48,100 nt of DNA from Yersinia artesiana (GCF_902726545.1 NZ_CACVAD010000036.1:1-48100); one strand, 5' to 3'; shown: positions 39,198-48,100, counted from the first letter of the stretch. Notes: a model not told the origin generated them from the letters alone. Made by a program: numbers and translations.

Positions 39198-40151
39198 ATG
39201 ACAGAACCTAATTTAGCTGGCATTGACCGTATAGAGTTGATGCAAACATTTATTCGTATCGTCGAGACGGGCAGTTTGTCTGCGGCCGCAGCACGTCTGG
39301 GCACTAGCCAGCCGACTATCAGTCGCCGCTTGCAGACATTAGAGCGGTTGCTTGGCCTAAAGTTATTGCAGCGAACCACGCATATTATGAAGCTGACAGA
39401 TGATGGCGAACGTTGCTATTCCCATGCCAAGCAGCTTGTTGAGAGCTGGAATACCATGGAAAATGACCTACGTGGTGCGACTGATGAACCCAGAGGACTA
39501 CTGCGTGTTCTGGTGCCACATGCTTTCGGGCAAGAACAATTAATCAAACCACTCAAAGACTTCCTGCGCCAATACCCGAAAATGTCCGTTGAATGGATGC
39601 TAAATGATCGCCGCCCCGACTTTATTGCCGAAGGCATTGATTGCGCTATTCAAGTTGGCTCTGTCACTGATCCATCTGTTGTCGCTATCCTACTGGCTGA
39701 AGTGCCACGCATCGTGGTGGCCGCACCTGAATTGTTGGGCAATAAGCCGCTACCCACACACCCCGAGCAATTGCAGGATTTTCACTGGCTGGCATTAAAT
39801 ACGTTTTACCGTAATGAAGTTGTTCTGAGCCATAAAACAAATAGCGAAATACATCGTTTTTCTATACAACCGCAATTAAGTACCGACAGTCTATATGCAT
39901 TACGAAATGCCGCGCTGATAGGATTAGGCGTAGGGATCGCGTCAACATGGGTAGTAAATAATGACATCGAACAAGGGCGGTTAGCTCATTTGACACCCGA
40001 CTGGCATGGATTACCTCTGCCGATATATTTGGTTTACCCTCACGCCAGCTATTACCCAGCCAGATTAAGAGCATTTCTTGATATTATGCGCCAGGCTATG
40101 CCACACCTGTCTGGAACGCAGCTCCCCACCAAGAAACGCAAAGATAAATAG
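39198..40151 (+). CDS. LysR-family transcriptional regulator
   Basis: The 317-residue protein has the LysR winged helix-turn-helix at about residues 10-70 (ETGSLSAAAARLGTSQPTISRRLQTLERLLG, read in parts) and an effector-binding domain from about residue 100 (LLRVLVPHAFGQEQ). It is of the CrgA/DmlR-like branch that often controls a divergent transporter or oxidoreductase gene. The divergent neighbour is the MFS transporter. No strong SD is visible before the ATG; the transcript may be leaderless-like or short. The ligand is unknown. Confidence 0.85.
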   Translation: MTEPNLAGIDRIELMQTFIRIVETGSLSAAAARLGTSQPTISRRLQTLERLLGLKLLQRTTHIMKLTDDGERCYSHAKQLVESWNTMENDLRGATDEPRGLLRVLVPHAFGQEQLIKPLKDFLRQYPKMSVEWMLNDRRPDFIAEGIDCAIQVGSVTDPSVVAILLAEVPRIVVAAPELLGNKPLPTHPEQLQDFHWLALNTFYRNEVVLSHKTNSEIHRFSIQPQLSTDSLYALRNAALIGLGVGIASTWVVNNDIEQGRLAHLTPDWHGLPLPIYLVYPHASYYPARLRAFLDIMRQAMPHLSGTQLPTKKRKDK

Positions 40152-40302
40152 CAGCAAGGCTAGTTTTTATTAATTCCTACATTATAAAAAACATATTGTT
40201 TTATCTATGGAACATATTACAAAAAAGAAACATATTTTCGCGTGACAATAATATAATGTTTTGTAATCTTTAGGGATACCTTAATAGCTAGAGTATCCTA
40301 CA

Positions 40303-41097
40303 ATGATAAAATTAATAATTACCGATCTGGATGGCACTTTTCTTGATGATAAAGGAGATTATGATCGAGAACTGTTTCAGAATGTCAAAAAAATCATGGT
40401 ACAGAAAGGTGTCCATTTTGCGGTATGTACCGGTAAACAATGCGAGCGCGTAGAAGAACTGTTCAAGGACGATGCTGAACAGTTCTGGATTCTGGGTGAT
40501 AGTGCCACCAGAATAAAATATAAAGGCGAATATATTTATCAGTCTCTGATTAAAAATAAACTTGGGCTAGATATCATAGCTAAATTAGAAGCCATCAATA
40601 AAGAACCCGTTATTATTGCTTGTACATCAGAGGGCGCTTTTATTAAAAGCTCTGTTTCTAAAGAAATGGAGGATAAAATTAAAAAGTCATATGCCAAAGT
40701 GACAAAGGTCGATGATTTTTATCAGGTGAATCATGATTTTGTCAAAATATCTATTTATGATGAAAAGGGTCGCTGCCCTGGTTTTAAACCTCATCTGCAG
40801 GAATTCTTTGATAAAGCCTATATTGTTGTTTCTGAAGATGCCTGGATTGATATTGCTGATGTCGGCGTGCATAAAGGGCATACAGTCGAAATCCTACAGA
40901 ATTTATTAAATGTTAATAAGGACGAGACCATGGTATTTGGTGATGGTCTGAATGATATTGAATTAATGGAAAGAGCGACCTTCAGTTTCGCCATGCGTAA
41001 TGCTTTTGAAGAAACTAAATCTGCCGCAAATTTCATCACAGGTAGAAATACAGAGAACGCCGTTATGTTAACTATCCAAAGGATGCTGATGCTTTAG
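40303..41097 (+). CDS. HAD-superfamily IIB (Cof-type) phosphatase
   Basis: The 264-residue protein starts MIKLIITDLDGTFLDDKGDY, with the nucleophile Asp8 and acid Asp10 in DLDGT. Lysine-rich cap residues follow (about 85-185), and the second metal motif is FGDGLNDIELM near the C-terminus. These are marks of the Cof subfamily, which dephosphorylates sugar phosphates or flavin-related molecules. The substrate is not known. The codons are AT-rich compared with pitA or gdhA, and there is no operon partner, so horizontal gain is possible. Upstream, AACATATT occurs three times in 47 bp (40190, 40211, 40229) and may be a regulator site. Confidence 0.85.
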   Translation: MIKLIITDLDGTFLDDKGDYDRELFQNVKKIMVQKGVHFAVCTGKQCERVEELFKDDAEQFWILGDSATRIKYKGEYIYQSLIKNKLGLDIIAKLEAINKEPVIIACTSEGAFIKSSVSKEMEDKIKKSYAKVTKVDDFYQVNHDFVKISIYDEKGRCPGFKPHLQEFFDKAYIVVSEDAWIDIADVGVHKGHTVEILQNLLNVNKDETMVFGDGLNDIELMERATFSFAMRNAFEETKSAANFITGRNTENAVMLTIQRMLML

Positions 41098-41175
41098 TAA
41101 AACAATCGGCACTTAAATATAGTGACAGCCAGCTGAATTTTTTGCCATTCTACTGGCTGTCTAAACGATATCAAT

Positions 41176-41396
41176 CTATAGCTCTTTATGCTTATGTTGG
41201 TAACGAGAAGGCCATATCATAGCTGCTTCTACACCTAAAAAATCAGAAATGATTTTTTCTCCTTTTGGCCATTTACGCGTAATGGTATTACTCAATGTCG
41301 ATGAGTTTAATTCTGCGCGACGTGATAGTGCATAGAGTGATGACCCCTTCTTTTTACTGTGACTATAATATCTGCGGGGTGCCAATCACTTTCCAT
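41176..41396 (-). pseudogene. Nlp/Ner-type (SfsB-like) DNA-binding regulator, frameshifted
   Basis: From an ATG at 41396 with a good SD (GAGGAATTAAT) the frame reads MESDWHPADIIVTVK, a near match to the start of E. coli Nlp/SfsB after its first residues. It then runs off into a wrong frame at a run of five A (forward-strand T at 41351-41355). One base further the other frame goes on KKGSSLYALSRRAELNSSTLSN, then WPKGEKI, IWPSRY and a stop at 41176, again Nlp-like. One extra A would restore a 73-residue protein. So it is a one-base deletion in a homopolymer: a real pseudogene, a slippage site, or a sequencing error. Family: Mu Ner-like repressors. Confidence 0.75.
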
Positions 41397-41481
41397 ATTA
41401 ATTCCTCATGTGTAATTTATTATTAAGTTAATATATTACCAACCTAACTCCTATTAAAATTTGATAGATTACGTTGCGTAG

Positions 41482-41769
41482 TGTTTTAAAGTAAATGTCG
41501 GAGTTGCAGGATTAATTATATTCTACATTCAATTATATTTTATATTACGCAGTGATGTTGCCCCGTTAGTTTTACTTGCCCAACTTATCATTACGATAAA
41601 TACCGCAATGATCTCCTGCAATATGTCATCCACTATTGTTGGAGGACTGGCACCTCTGATTATCAGTTATCTGGTTTCTTTCGATCTGATTTATGCCGGT
41701 ATTTATATTGCCATGTCCGGTTTTACACTACTGCTTTCACATTGGCTCTATAAAACCGGCGCGTTATGA
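41482..41769 (+). pseudogene. C-terminal remnant of an MFS transporter (MHS-like)
   Basis: An open frame from just after a TAG at 41479-41481 to the TGA at 41767-41769 reads as two to three membrane helices: VGVAGLIIFYIQLYFILRSD, then VAPLVLLAQLIITINTAM, SSTIVGGLAPLIISYLV and IYAGIYIAMSGFTLLLSHWLY. The GGLAPLI segment followed by a last helix resembles the C-termini of metabolite:H+ symporters (ShiA/ProP/KgtP branch). There is no start with an SD and no N-terminal part in the 380 bp upstream, so it is a decayed gene end. The family call is tentative. Confidence 0.55.
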
Positions 41770-41792
41770 ATAAAGAATGAGGTGCACAAACT

Positions 41793-42992
41793 TTATTTTT
41801 GCTTCGCCGCCAGTGCCTGTGCGCAGGCCCAGGCAGAACTCCAGGCCCATTGGAAGTTATAACCCCCTAACCAGCCAGTCACATCAACCACTTCACCAAT
41901 AAAGTACAACCCAGGCACTTTATGGGCCTCCATGGTTTTGGAGGAGAGCTCTTGGGTATCGACGCCACCGATCGTGACCTCAGCGGTGCGGTAACCTTCT
42001 GTTCCATTAGGTTGTACCCGCCACTGTTGTAGGTTTGCCACCAACGCAGCCTGCTGCGGTGTATTTAATTGCTTCAAAGTAACATCAGGCAGTTGCTCCA
42101 GCGTCTGTAGGCATTCCACCAACCGCTTAGGTAACAGTTGAGCCAGCGTGTTCTTCAACGTCTGATTGGGATGAGCTTGCCGCTCATTGTTCAGAAATGC
42201 GTCTAAATCAGTATCAGGAAGTAAGTTAATGCTCACATACTCGCCAGCCTGCCAATAGCTTGAAAGTTGTAAAATTGCCGGGCCAGAAAGACCACGATGG
42301 GTAAATAAAATACTCTCACGAAAACTGACACCATTCTCTGCCGTCACCACCGCTGGGACTGAAACACCTGAGAGGGTTTGCAGATGATCTAACAAAGGCT
42401 TATGCAACGTGAAAGGAACCAGTGCTGCGCGGGTCGGCAATACTTTCAAACCAAACTGTTCTGCCAACTTATAGCCGAAGGGGGAAGCACCCAATCCTGG
42501 CATAGATAGCCCACCTGAAGCCACCACAAGTGAGTGAGTGCTTACTTTTAAATCATTAACCTGCAACGCGAAACCCGTCTCGGTTTTTTCTACTGACAGC
42601 ACATCGCTGCGCAGTCGAATTGTGACTTGCCCCAATTCGCACTCTTTCAGTAAAAGCTCAACCACTTGTTGGGCTGAATCATCGCAAAACAGTTGCCCTA
42701 GCGTTTTTTCATGCCAGGCGATGTTATAGCGATTCACCAGGTCAATGAAATCCCATTGGGTGTAACGTGCTAAAGCAGATTTACAGAAATGAGGGTTTTG
42801 TGAGAGGTAAGCTGCGGGTTCGACAAACATATTGGTAAAGTTACAGCGGCCACCACCGGACATCAGGATCTTACGCCCGGCTTTTTTGCCATTATCCACC
42901 AAGAGCACCCGGCACCCGGCTTGCCCGGCCTGAGCCGCACAAAACAGGCCCGCAGCACCTGCGCCTATCACTACCACATCAAACTGTTCCAC
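41793..42992 (-). CDS. yhiN: NAD(P)/FAD-dependent oxidoreductase YhiN (HI0933 family)
   Basis: YhiN is a flavoprotein of the HI0933/BaiN-like family; its physiological substrate is unknown. The FAD motif GAGAAGLFCAAQAGQAG is at about residues 10-26, the second family motif GKKAGRKILMSGGGRCNFTN follows at about residues 35-54, and the C-terminus has GLYFIGEVVDVTGWLGGYNFQWAWSSA, read in parts. I prefer the GTG at 42992 (399 residues), with GAGG 4 bp upstream and MEQFDVVVIGAG as N-terminus, over the GTG at 43004, which has no SD. It is divergent from pitA, as in E. coli. Confidence 0.93.
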   Translation of the reverse strand: MEQFDVVVIGAGAAGLFCAAQAGQAGCRVLLVDNGKKAGRKILMSGGGRCNFTNMFVEPAAYLSQNPHFCKSALARYTQWDFIDLVNRYNIAWHEKTLGQLFCDDSAQQVVELLLKECELGQVTIRLRSDVLSVEKTETGFALQVNDLKVSTHSLVVASGGLSMPGLGASPFGYKLAEQFGLKVLPTRAALVPFTLHKPLLDHLQTLSGVSVPAVVTAENGVSFRESILFTHRGLSGPAILQLSSYWQAGEYVSINLLPDTDLDAFLNNERQAHPNQTLKNTLAQLLPKRLVECLQTLEQLPDVTLKQLNTPQQAALVANLQQWRVQPNGTEGYRTAEVTIGGVDTQELSSKTMEAHKVPGLYFIGEVVDVTGWLGGYNFQWAWSSAWACAQALAAKQK

Positions 42993-43302
42993 ACTGGGCC
43001 TCACTGAGTAAAATCATCATCACTGCAAATTGTCCATTTTCTCGCCAAACTGCATGCTATTTGTTCATTCAACCGACAAATTAGCGGCGGGAGATTGTAA
43101 GTCGCCCACTCTCAGGAAGCTATAGTAAGAAAATGTCTCATAGAGTAAAACTAAGTAACCTGCTGATATAACATGCATATGTTGTGCAAAAAGACGAATT
43201 CATCTGCGGTCATGTCAAAAAAAGGTCATATTTTCCTTTTCCCCACCCCCCATTGTCACTGATAATGCGCCGCGTTCATGTCCACAAACTGGCGTAACGC
43301 TT
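42993..43302. other. Divergent yhiN-pitA promoter region
   Basis: No gene is visible. Runs of A and T and a C-rich stretch (CCCCACCCCCC at about 43242-43252) stand before pitA. No recognised operator was found. Confidence 0.4.
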
Positions 43303-44799
43303 ATGCTACATCTTTTCGCTGGCCTGGATTTCCATACCGGCCTAATGTTAGTTCTTGCTTTGTTGTTTGTGCTGTTTTACGAAGCCATCAATGGTTTTCA
43401 TGACACAGCCAATGCGGTTGCAACCGTAATATATACCCGCGCCATGCGTTCACAGGTGGCTGTCGTGATGGCAGGGGTGTTTAACTTCCTCGGCGTGATG
43501 CTGGGTGGTTTGAGCGTGGCTTATGCCATTGTTCACTTACTGCCTACTGATCTGCTGTTAAATGTTAGTTCGGCACATGGGTTGGCGATGGTCTTCTCTA
43601 TGCTGCTGGCGGCGATCATCTGGAATTTGGGCACCTGGTATTTCGGTATCCCAGCCTCCAGTTCGCATACGCTGATTGGTGCAATCATCGGTATTGGTTT
43701 AACCAATGCATTAATGACCAGTACATCTGTGGTAGATGCACTGAACGTTCCTAAGATGATTCAAATCTTCCTGTCATTAATCTTATCCCCGATTGTGGGT
43801 CTGGTTATTGCCGGTTTGATGGTGTTCCTGTTACGTCGTTACTGGAACGGAACCAAGAAGCAGCAACGTATTCACCTGACACCTGCTGAACGTGAAAAGA
43901 AAGACGGTAAACGTAAACCGCCATTCTGGACCCGTACAGCCCTGATCCTATCGGCTATTGGTGTGAGTTTCTCTCACGGCGCTAACGATGGTCAGAAAGG
44001 GATTGGCTTGATCATGCTGGTATTAATTGGCGTGGCTCCGGCTGGGTTTGTCGTGAATATGAATGCAACAGGCTATGATATTGCCCGCACCCGCGATGCA
44101 GTGACTCATCTGCAACAATATTATCAGCAGCATGTTGAAGCATTGCCTCATGCTGTCGCGCTGAAGCCACTGGTACCGACACCAGATACATTGCCAAACA
44201 CCCCAGAACAGTTCCACTGTGATAGTTCACGCGCCATGATAGCGATTGATCATGCACAGACGCTGTTAGCGAATCTGCAAAGCTATGACGACCTGACGGT
44301 CGATCAACGTAGCCATATGCGCCGCTTACTGATGTGTGTTGCTGAGACCGCTGGGACTGTTGCCAAACTGCCAGAAACCAGTGCTCAAGACCGCCGTTTC
44401 CTCAATAATCTGCGTACAGATTTGTTAGAAACTGTGGAATACGCACCAACCTGGATTATCGTTGCCGTCGCTCTGGCCCTGTCTTTGGGTACCATGGTTG
44501 GCTGGAAACGTGTTGCAGTGACTATCGGTGAGAAAATCGGTAAGAAAGGCATGACCTACGCACAAGGGGTTTCTGCCCAGATGACTGCGGCGGTTTCCAT
44601 CGGTATTGCGAGTTATACCGGTATGCCAGTATCGACAACTCAAGTGCTCTCATCAGCGGTTGCCGGCACCATGTTGGTGGATGGCGGTGGTGTGCAGAGT
44701 AAGACGGTGAAGAACATTATGTTGGCGTGGGTCTTGACCTTGCCAATCTCAATTCTTCTTTCCGGCGGGTTGTACTGGATAGCGTTGAAGTTTATCTAA
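43303..44799 (+). CDS. pitA: Low-affinity inorganic phosphate transporter PitA
   Basis: PitA carries metal-phosphate complexes into the cell in symport with protons. The 498-residue protein matches E. coli PitA (499) from [13 protein letters not shown] through [21 protein letters not shown] (read in parts) and [13 protein letters not shown] to the end. A central soluble loop lies at about residues 255-380 and is the least conserved part. The second Pit motif reads [11 protein letters not shown], with Gln447 where E. coli has His. The ATG at 43303 has a weak SD. A terminator follows. Confidence 0.96.
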   Translation: MLHLFAGLDFHTGLMLVLALLFVLFYEAINGFHDTANAVATVIYTRAMRSQVAVVMAGVFNFLGVMLGGLSVAYAIVHLLPTDLLLNVSSAHGLAMVFSMLLAAIIWNLGTWYFGIPASSSHTLIGAIIGIGLTNALMTSTSVVDALNVPKMIQIFLSLILSPIVGLVIAGLMVFLLRRYWNGTKKQQRIHLTPAEREKKDGKRKPPFWTRTALILSAIGVSFSHGANDGQKGIGLIMLVLIGVAPAGFVVNMNATGYDIARTRDAVTHLQQYYQQHVEALPHAVALKPLVPTPDTLPNTPEQFHCDSSRAMIAIDHAQTLLANLQSYDDLTVDQRSHMRRLLMCVAETAGTVAKLPETSAQDRRFLNNLRTDLLETVEYAPTWIIVAVALALSLGTMVGWKRVAVTIGEKIGKKGMTYAQGVSAQMTAAVSIGIASYTGMPVSTTQVLSSAVAGTMLVDGGGVQSKTVKNIMLAWVLTLPISILLSGGLYWIALKFI

Positions 44800-44817
44800 A
44801 TCCAGCGAAATAGTTAT

Positions 44818-44847
44818 ACTCGAATTTGAGCGCACTCGAATTTGAGC
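44818..44847. repeat. 14-bp tandem repeat after pitA
   Basis: ACTCGAATTTGAGC occurs at 44818-44831 and again at 44834-44847, two bases apart, between the pitA stop and its terminator. Each copy is a near-palindrome. No function is evident. Confidence 0.6.
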
Positions 44848-44852
44848 AAAGT

Positions 44853-44880
44853 AAAAGGCGGCCTTATTGGTCGCCTTTTT
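44853..44880. terminator. Terminator after pitA
   Basis: AAAAGGCG and CGCCTTTTT form the stem, with a T-run forward and A-run reverse. It stands between convergent pitA and uspB and can serve both. Confidence 0.88.
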
Positions 44881-44906
44881 ACCTGTTTTTATGCCAAAAG
44901 TTCATA

Positions 44907-45242
44907 CTAATACCACAACATTAAGCCCACCAGACTGACCACAACCAAACCACATAATGCGCTGGTCAGGATAAACTGCCCACGTAGCCGCTCACAACGG
45001 CGAATAAATTCCGGGTCATGATGATCAAGATAACGTTGAGCAAAGATATAACCGACTAATCTAATCTGTTTGCTCGGCTGACCGTGGGAGGTAAAAAATC
45101 CACCGCCATCAACATACTGATACAGCAACGGGTCGCAACCACGTAATACCACTAACAAAGCACGCAGAGATGAATAATAACGTGCCATATTAATCACACA
45201 TACCACACACAAAGCCCAAAAAAGCGCGACGGTACTGATCAT
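44907..45242 (-). CDS. uspB: Universal stress protein B (UspB)
   Basis: UspB is a small inner-membrane protein that is sigma-S dependent and linked to ethanol resistance in E. coli. The 111-residue length equals E. coli UspB. One membrane helix is at each end ([20 protein letters not shown] and [19 protein letters not shown]) with a soluble middle ([22 protein letters not shown], in parts). Two ATGs lie close: GGGAGG directly abuts the one at 45248 but has 6-bp spacing to the one at 45242, which I chose. It is divergent from uspA with about 690 bp between. Confidence 0.95.
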   Translation of the reverse strand: MISTVALFWALCVVCVINMARYYSSLRALLVVLRGCDPLLYQYVDGGGFFTSHGQPSKQIRLVGYIFAQRYLDHHDPEFIRRCERLRGQFILTSALCGLVVVSLVGLMLWY

Positions 45243-45935
45243 AATCATCCTCCCAGCGATATCACACGCATCAGATCCATTCCCCTGAACCCCTTGCGCC
45301 ATCGCTCACTCTAGCCGATACAAACACCCCCAGGGCCTCAAAAACTCCCCCCTATCGTTCGCTCACTGATTGTGGTTCGAACTGTTATTGACTCGACGCA
45401 CTATCTGAACGTGTTGGACTCCCTTTAAGAGTGTAGGAAATGAAATGAGAAATAGCCTGATAATCTCTAAATTAAGCCAAATTGGGTGTTTGTTAAGTAT
45501 CGATTAGTATTAACTTATAACGAACTTTGTACCCCATAAAAGTCTTACTACACCCTAAAACATTGCCTAAATATTAATCTTTCTTAACTGATTTATATAA
45601 ATCAAATCGCCATTATTTTTAGGTTATATTTGCATCACAAATATGAAATTACCCATATCATACTATCTGAACAGCGCTATACTTAAGACAATGATCTGCT
45701 TTAAATTTAATCACCGCGACAATACATTCGGGCCATGCGTGGTAGAATTTCGTTCGTGTCTGGTGTAAAAAGAGATACGCTGACTTTAGTGATCATCATC
45801 AAAACAGTGTGTTGTGATCCGTGAAACACTTCAGTTAAGGGTCATAATGGTACTATGTCGATATCGCGTTAGCACCCGTTCAACAGGTTGAATGTTTGCT
45901 TACCCATTAATTAACATTATGGAAGGAGTTTACTT
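45243..45935. other. Long AT-rich uspB-uspA divergent regulatory region
   Basis: No gene can be supported in these 693 bp. A sequence CTATACTTAA at 45677-45686 resembles a sigma-S type -10 on the forward strand. A perfect dyad ATATTTG-CATCA-CAAATAT lies at 45626-45644. The run AAACACTTCAGTTAAGGGTC near 45822-45842 and the TATGGAAGGAGTTTACTT before uspA hold the leader and SD of uspA. Confidence 0.45.
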
Positions 45936-46382
45936 ATGGCTTACAAACACATTCTGATTGCGGTTGACCTATCTCCGGAAAGTAAGGTGTTGGTGGAAAA
46001 AGCGGTCTCAATGGCCAGACCGTACAATGCCAAAGTTTCCCTGATCCATGTTGATGTAAACTATTCAGATCTCTATACCGGCCTGATCGACGTTAATCTT
46101 GGCGATATGCAGAAACGCATTTCTGAAGAAACACACAATGCGTTGACCGAGCTTTCTCAAAATGCAGGCTATCCAATTGAACAAACGCTGAGCGGTAGTG
46201 GTGATTTGGGTCAGGTACTGGTTGATGCCATTAAGAAATACGATATGGACTTGGTATTATGTGGCCATCATCAGGATTTCTGGAGCAAGTTGATGTCTTC
46301 AGCACGCCAACTGATCAACACTGTACATGTCGATATGCTCATCGTACCACTGCGCGATGATGAAAATGGTGAAGACGATTAA
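45936..46382 (+). CDS. uspA: Universal stress protein A (UspA)
   Basis: UspA is a soluble dimeric stress protein made in growth arrest. The 148-residue protein (E. coli 144) has the N-terminal [20 protein letters not shown], then [20 protein letters not shown], in parts, and [21 protein letters not shown], in parts. It is the UspA type, which does not keep the ATP loop GxGxxGSVSxxV. The C-terminus is acidic (DDENGEDD) and slightly longer than in E. coli. GGAAGGAG precedes the ATG with good spacing. It is monocistronic with a strong terminator. Confidence 0.96.
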   Translation: MAYKHILIAVDLSPESKVLVEKAVSMARPYNAKVSLIHVDVNYSDLYTGLIDVNLGDMQKRISEETHNALTELSQNAGYPIEQTLSGSGDLGQVLVDAIKKYDMDLVLCGHHQDFWSKLMSSARQLINTVHVDMLIVPLRDDENGEDD

Positions 46383-46420
46383 GCTACATAAATCACATTA
46401 GCTTAGCATCATCTCCTCTC

Positions 46421-46446
46421 ACGCCCGCCATTAGCGGGCGTTTTTT
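46421..46446 (+). terminator. Terminator after uspA
   Basis: ACGCCCGC-CATTA-GCGGGCGT followed by six T is a canonical intrinsic terminator 38 bp after the uspA stop. Confidence 0.93.
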
Positions 46447-46645
46447 ATGCTGAATTTCGCGCCCACCCTATATTTCCACACATTAATAACCCTGCTAAGT
46501 TTTTAGCAAAATCCCTTGCGGCATGAATATAAACCAGTGATATAGTCGAGGATGCACAACATCGTCTCCTCACTATTTTGGATAATAATAATAGGCTGCA
46601 AAAATCTGTCAGGAGAGTCTTAATTGGTACAAGGAATTATTAGTG

Positions 46646-47989
46646 ATGAATGCTTTAACCTCTCTGGAGTCATTTTTAGAATCTTTACAACAACGTGATG
46701 CCAACCAACCAGAATATCTCCAAGCCGTACGTGAAGTTTTCACGTCACTTTGGCCCTTTCTGGAGCAAAACCCCCATTACCGTGAACAGAGCCTACTGGA
46801 ACGTTTAGTCGAACCAGAGCGAGTGATTCAATTTCGCGTGGCATGGACTGACGACCAAGGTAAAGTCCAGGTGAACCGCGCATGGCGCGTTCAGTTTAAT
46901 TCAGCGATTGGCCCCTATAAGGGCGGGATGCGTTTCCATCCATCGGTAAACTTATCCATCCTTAAGTTCCTGGGTTTTGAACAGACCTTTAAAAATGCCC
47001 TGACAACACTGCCAATGGGCGGGGGCAAAGGCGGCTCTGATTTTAATCCGAAAGGGAAAAGTCAGGCTGAAGTCATGCGCTTTTGTCAGGCACTGATGAC
47101 CGAGCTTTACCGTCACCTTGGCCCGGATACTGATGTTCCCGCGGGTGACATTGGTGTTGGCGGCCGTGAAGTGGCCTTTATGTCCGGCATGATGAAAAAA
47201 CTGTCTAATAACACCGCCTGTGTTTTCACCGGTAAAGGGCTTTCCTTCGGCGGTAGCCTGATTCGCCCGGAAGCCACCGGTTATGGTTTAGTGTATTTCA
47301 CCGACGCCATGCTAAAACGCCACGGTTTAGGTTTTGAAGGTAGAAAAGTTTCTGTTTCCGGTGCCGGTAACGTAGCTCAATACACGATTGAAAAAGCCAT
47401 GGAATTGGGCGCCAAAGTCATTACTGCTTCTGATTCAGGTGGCACTGTAGTTGATGAAGCCGGTTTCACACCAGAAAAACTGGCTCATTTGGCGGAGATT
47501 AAAAACAAACGTTATGGCCGTATTGAAGATTATGCGCGCGAACGTAATCTGGTTTATTTAGCCGACCAACAACCGTGGAACGTGCCGGTTGATATCGCCC
47601 TGCCTTGTGCAACACAAAACGAGCTGGATTTGCCTGCCGCCCGTCAGCTCATTGCCAATGGGGTTAAAGCCGTTGCCGAAGGCGCCAATATGCCAACAAC
47701 CATTCAGGCAACCGATGCTTTCCTCGATGCCGGTGTGCTGTTTGCACCGGGTAAAGCGGCCAATGCCGGTGGGGTTGCAACCTCTGGCCTGGAAATGGCA
47801 CAGAATGCGGCTCGCCTGAGTTGGAAGTCAGAGAAAGTTGATGTTCGTTTGCACCACATCATGCTGGATATTCACCAATCTTGTGTCGAATATGGCGGAG
47901 AAGGTAAGCAAACCCACTATGTTCATGGCGCTAATATTGCCGCCTTTGTCAAAGTGGCCGATGCCATGCTGGCCCAAGGCGTGCTGTAA
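46646..47989 (+). CDS. gdhA: NADP-specific glutamate dehydrogenase GdhA
   Basis: GdhA makes glutamate from 2-oxoglutarate and ammonium with NADPH. The ATG at 46646 gives 447 residues as in E. coli; a GTG one codon earlier (46643) has the same SD (AAGGA, 46631-46635) at better spacing, so the first codon is open. Marks include VNRAWRVQFNSAIGPYKGGMRFHP, read in parts, the catalytic lysine region TLPMGGGKGGSDF and the coenzyme loop SVSGAGNVAQY. The C-terminus ANIAAFVKVADAMLAQGV is intact. In E. coli this place after uspA is taken by other genes, so the neighbourhood differs. Confidence 0.96.
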   Translation: MNALTSLESFLESLQQRDANQPEYLQAVREVFTSLWPFLEQNPHYREQSLLERLVEPERVIQFRVAWTDDQGKVQVNRAWRVQFNSAIGPYKGGMRFHPSVNLSILKFLGFEQTFKNALTTLPMGGGKGGSDFNPKGKSQAEVMRFCQALMTELYRHLGPDTDVPAGDIGVGGREVAFMSGMMKKLSNNTACVFTGKGLSFGGSLIRPEATGYGLVYFTDAMLKRHGLGFEGRKVSVSGAGNVAQYTIEKAMELGAKVITASDSGGTVVDEAGFTPEKLAHLAEIKNKRYGRIEDYARERNLVYLADQQPWNVPVDIALPCATQNELDLPAARQLIANGVKAVAEGANMPTTIQATDAFLDAGVLFAPGKAANAGGVATSGLEMAQNAARLSWKSEKVDVRLHHIMLDIHQSCVEYGGEGKQTHYVHGANIAAFVKVADAMLAQGVL

Positions 47990-47999
47990 GTAATAAAAC

Positions 48000-48039
48000 G
48001 CCCATATTCTTTGAGATAAATATTGATAAGAATATGGGC
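48000..48039 (+). terminator. Stem-loop after gdhA
   Basis: GCCCATATTCTT and AAGAATATGGGC form a perfect 12-bp stem ten bases after the gdhA stop. The following TATTTATAT is only partly T-rich. The last 60 bases of the window show nothing else. Confidence 0.75.
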
Positions 48040-48100
48040 TATTTATATCCAATCATATTCACCACTCGCATTTATATACGCTAATCTATTCATATTAAAG

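Overview
The window is chromosomal DNA from an enterobacterium and almost certainly a Yersinia. The housekeeping proteins are close to their E. coli counterparts in length and motif (GlpE/G/R/D, GlgB/X/C/A/P, Asd, GntT/K/R, PitA, UspA/B, GdhA). The acetoin operon, the iol gene set and two Yersinia-type intergenic repeats also fit that genus. I cannot fix the species. No rRNA, tRNA, CRISPR array, transposase or prophage gene is visible. One sRNA gene, ryhB, is clear.

Layout. 1-358: an AT-rich reverse-strand gene of unknown function, cut by the window edge. 655-4948: glycerol-3-phosphate genes glpE-glpG-glpR, a ~580 bp repeat element with inverted ends, then glpD on the same strand. 5043-14612: the reverse-strand glycogen operon glgB-glgX-glgC-glgA-glgP, with a 127 bp repeat between glgC and glgA. 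15108-20309: a BtsS-type pyruvate-sensing histidine kinase without its response regulator, then the acetoin genes budR / budA-budB. 20410-22333: asd and yhgN, divergent. 22450-25534: gluconate uptake and phosphorylation (gntK, gntT, gntR), with a perfect GntR double palindrome and a perfect CRP site between gntK and gntT. 25632-27215: yhhW, ryhB with its Fur box, yhhY.

27282-37348 is a full myo-inositol catabolic cluster in three transcription units (iolD-iolG-iolE reverse, iolC forward, iolA-iolB reverse) plus an RpiR-family regulator. iolC is fused to a DUF2090 aldolase-like domain. No inositol transporter lies in the cluster. A GAAA-N6-TTTC dyad occurs upstream of iolA and of the regulator, with one-mismatch forms upstream of iolC and iolD; it is a good candidate operator.

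37888-41769 is an accessory-looking stretch: an MFS exporter with a divergent LysR regulator, an AT-rich HAD phosphatase, a frameshifted Nlp/Ner-type regulator and the C-terminal remnant of another MFS transporter. The core backbone resumes with yhiN, pitA, uspB, uspA and gdhA (41793-47989).

Much of the window is central carbon metabolism around pyruvate and reserve carbon: glycerol-3-phosphate, glycogen, gluconate and inositol entry, pyruvate sensing and overflow to acetoin. I found no clearly new defence or mobile system. The best leads are the glpR-glpD repeat element, the shared iol dyads, the Yersinia-specific 5' half of RyhB, and the decaying nlp/MFS interval.
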